From Gordius sp. MW1 (Eukaryota; Nematomorpha; Gordioida; Gordea; Gordiidae), in assembly GCA_964036665.1 (NCBI GenBank), contig OZ038526.1, positions 21,514,001 to 21,578,000 of the forward strand: a stretch of DNA of 64,000 bases, in the 5' to 3' direction. Below the pieces are notes generated by a model. That model had not been told where the DNA came from and ran no database searches. It saw only the letters and a list, made by a program, of their open reading frames with translations. This document shows positions 61,490 through 64,000 of the stretch, piece by piece. How positions within the stretch are numbered: the first letter of the stretch is position 1; every line of letters begins with the position of its first letter. A program made the translations under genes and the position numbers.

Positions 61490-62324
61490 CCTCCCCCTTT
61501 AGCGAGAAGTCGAAGACTTGAAGTCCGTGGTTGTTGTTATTGTTTTCCTTTTCTCTCTCTCAGGCCAGGTGGTCGAATTAACTCGGGCCCGTGGTAAAAA
61601 GTGCTGGGCATGCAGGAGGAGGCATCTACCCCCGATGTGCCCGAAAACCCAGGCGATCAATAGGCCAATAGGTCGGACCCGGGAGGAGGGATAACCGGCA
61701 GTCCGGATTGAGGGGGCTTTAGAAGTCCTGAAACTCGATGGGACGGCCGCTTCGACTTCTCGTTAGAGGACAGAGACGAGCTTAATTGTTTTTGTTTGTT
61801 TAATGTCCCCCCCCCCCCCAAATACATACGCATATTATATATATTATACTTTTGTAACCATTATTGTTGCTTCACAGTTACATGTTTATTATGTTTAAAA
61901 AAAAAAAAAATTATTCTTCCGTAACAATTATTATACACGTTTATTATCCGAAAGAAAGGAGATAAATATATATATATTATCCTTCTGCAATGAATGTTGT
62001 ACATGTTTTTTATCCATCCGTCGGGGACCATTATTGTACATGGGTATTATCCTAGAAAGTGAAATAGAAAGAAAGCTTGCGACGTATGAGATATGCCATT
62101 GAACGCGAGACCTGCGACATTAAAAAGCTATGCCATCACACGCGACATCCAAGATGTGCTATGCCATCACACGCGACATCCAAGATGTGCTATGCCATCA
62201 CACGCGACATCCGAAATGTGCTAACTGACGCGATACGTAAAAGAAAAGCGCAGAGAGAGAGAAAAGGAAAACAATAACAACAACCACAGACTTCAAGTCT
62301 TCGACTTCTCGCTAAAGGGGGAGG
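61490..62324. other. Interior flanked by two outward-facing purine tracts
   Basis: The first and last ~75 bp are inverted copies (cctccccctttagcgagaag ... cttctcgctaaagggggagg). A GC-rich block (61560-61790) and a C-run (61806-61818) lie inside. Identity of the GC-rich block is unknown. Confidence 0.55.
62124..62222. repeat. 31-bp tandem repeat, three copies
   Basis: gctatgccatcacacgcgac + atccaagatgt, the third copy with one or two changes. It overlaps a 66-codon frame that I do not regard as a gene. Confidence 0.85.
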
Positions 62325-62758
62325 TGTGGTGTTTCACACCGTTTTCGTAGTCGGTTTCTTTTCCCCTATACCCCCCCCCCTCGCTTACTGGTTTTAACTA
62401 CTTTTCCGATTGGCTTTTGTCACCAGGATAAGATTTTATGATTTTTATTACCCATCTCAAGCGCTTACTGGTTTTAACTGCCTTTTCGTTGAGCCTTTTA
62501 ATGGCCTTCGCGTTAGTTAGTGTAATTGCACATTCATCGTTATTATAAAATTATTATAAAATAATTCATTCATTTTCGCGTAGTTTGCAATCACTTATTT
62601 TGAGCTTTAGAAAAAAGCGAATTCATTGTTATCATCGCACCATTATAAAAAGGAGAAAAGCACATTCATTATAATTCATTGCGTTTTTTGTTCTGAAAGG
62701 ATATAATGCTAAATAAATACTTAGCTCGTTTATACACAGAAATTTGGAGGCCATCTTA
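62325..62758 (+). repeat. LTR-A, intact 434-bp 3' LTR
   Basis: tgtggtgtttcacaccg ... ggaggccatctta, preceded by aaagggggagg and followed by the duplicated catat. It is the reference copy for the other LTR-A pieces. Confidence 0.88.
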
Positions 62759-62763
62759 CATAT

Positions 62764-64000
62764 AATAAATATTTTTTAACTAGCCTATAAAATTGTTTTG
62801 ACTGAGAAAGTATGTGTAAAATATTTTATGGGGGAAAAAATATTTTGAATATATATGCGCCTAAGGGGTTATTTTATAAAATAGTCTACTGCACCTTTTA
62901 ACTATTGGAGGACGTCTATAGGTTAAACAAAAAATTAACATTATATATCGCATAATCTCCCATTATAGTATTCCTCCTCTAAGTTTTGTAAGTGAAAAAA
63001 TTGAATTTTTTTTATTTATTTTATTTTAATTTCTTTATTCAATATCATAATATTTTTTTTTATATTGAAATTTTTATAAATTCAACCACTTAATTTCGGG
63101 GTCTAAACGTATTTTAGCTGTTATTTTTTGCCCCACAAAAAGCTCTAAATAGGTACACTAATTATTCTTGTAAATTTTAATATCGATTAAAATTAATATA
63201 ATAAATGCTAGAAAATAGAAACCACCTTTATAAAAAACAAATTAATTCCTATTTCATTTTATTGTCGTAAAAACGGTTGAGTTTTGTTTAGTTGACCTTT
63301 GGTTTATAAATATATATGGACCAAAGGTTTGACCAACAATCTTTGGTCTGTTTATGTGACTTAAAACCAAAGGTCGACCTAACAAAATCTAGCCCTTTTT
63401 ACAACACTAATTCAATCGTCAATAACAATATTGAGAATTATGCATGATTGATTATATAATTTTTAATTAAGGTGGAGTAAAAAAAACGCGAGGGAACGTA
63501 AATTCTTTTAATGGATTCTTAAATTAACAATATACATAACACGCATGTGGTTGACTAAGAAAAATGGACCAGAGTCGACCGTGTCTTATTTAAACCAAAG
63601 GTCGACCAAACAAAACCCAGCCGTTTAAAAGGGTATATTTTTAGAATCGAGGAGGTGTGGTGATTTTGGGGTCTATCTAACCCCACACACATTCCTACAT
63701 TAGGTACAAATTTTATGTTTTCTATAGCTTAAATACAAACTTTTTATCAATAATGAGGTATATCAATCTATTATAGATGACATTTTGTTTCCATAGGATT
63801 ATTTGGCAGGGATTAGGTAGAATTCTTTTAAGCCGTGAAAAATCTCTTCTTTTTCAAATCACACCTATTTTAATTTATAACCAACATATAAATATGTTAG
63901 ATAAGAAAAAAGCCATTAAAAATTCATTTTTACATTATAGCTTAATCATTTTCACATGGGCGTAGCCAGGGGGTGATAGGGAGGGGCGGCTGCCCTCCCT
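62764..64000. other. AT-rich right edge with M1 MITE copies
   Basis: M1 copies at about 63262-63409 (gtcgtaaaaacggttgagtt ... ccctttttacaacacta) and a part at 63545-63628 (gtcgaccaaacaaaacccag). The window closes inside a catgggcgtagccaggggg repeat (from 63955). No exon was recognised. Confidence 0.55.

Larger units (their letters stand above)
57379..62758 (+). mobile_element. Composite LTR retrotransposon with internal head-to-head LTRs, bounded by catat duplication
   Basis: The outer LTRs are direct: the 5' one starts at 57379 (split by a nested element, finishing at 59312) and the 3' one is 62325-62758. The 5-bp duplication catat lies at 57374-57378 and 62759-62763. The 3' LTR is preceded by the purine tract aaagggggagg; the 5' LTR is followed by primer site tggtgtcagaagtggga (tRNA-Leu). 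Between them are inverted LTR pieces (59438-59752, 61130-61489), each with its own reversed purine tract where expected. No gag or pol remains. Confidence 0.8.

Noticed and set aside
61560-61790. GC-rich block considered as rRNA or other structured RNA
   Set aside because: I could not match it to any conserved rRNA segment or fold by eye; left as unknown element interior.

Overview
The window is nuclear DNA of an animal. It is AT-rich, its genes are split into small exons with GT-AG introns, and it is packed with transposable elements. BEL/Pao and Ty3/Gypsy LTR elements, hAT elements with 8-bp target duplications and FLYWCH-type MULEs all point to a metazoan, probably an arthropod; the sequence alone does not fix the species. 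I rebuilt two host genes by following splice sites and codon phase. At 1253-9651 (+) lie the last ten exons of a WDR36/UTP21 U3 snoRNP protein. At 34021-20170 (-) lies an apparently complete 14-exon gene for a protein of about 648 residues with five FLYWCH-type zinc fingers. Its last exon resembles the FLYWCH exon of the MULE transposon in the same window, which suggests transposon domestication.

Layout. 1-9651: WDR36/UTP21, its introns filled with hAT-type MITEs, a second short repeat family and a solo LTR. 10395-15456: a composite BEL/Pao element with outer LTRs of equal length, a third LTR inside, two gag fragments broken at the same codon, and a fragment of a host SCAF4/SCAF8-like RNA-binding protein gene fused in frame to integrase. 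A small nonautonomous LTR element (12653-14059) is nested in it. 15457-20169: dispersed repeats. 20170-34021: the poly-FLYWCH gene, with a decayed hAT and a TIR element in its introns and a (CTA)n microsatellite placed exactly at one splice donor. 34535-35800: a hAT element with a perfect 8-bp duplication.

36192-47399 is a giant inverted repeat: two copies of the 5' part of a FLYWCH-MULE transposase gene, head to head around a 100-bp loop. Each arm has a 117-bp tandem array that reads as a 63-nt mini-exon plus a 54-nt mini-intron (10 units left, 4 right). The left array was later split by a young Gypsy element (37117-41285, target duplication atttc).

48590-57370 holds Gypsy and LINE fragments, a hAT element (51925-52977) with duplication ccctaggg, and a long-TIR element. 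57379-62758 is an LTR-retrotransposon composite bounded by the 5-bp duplication catat. Inside it, head-to-head LTRs are joined through the 3' part of tRNA-Leu(CAA), as if reverse transcription ran past the primer-binding site, reached the anticodon arm and folded back. Homology calls come from remembered family motifs; no database search was run.
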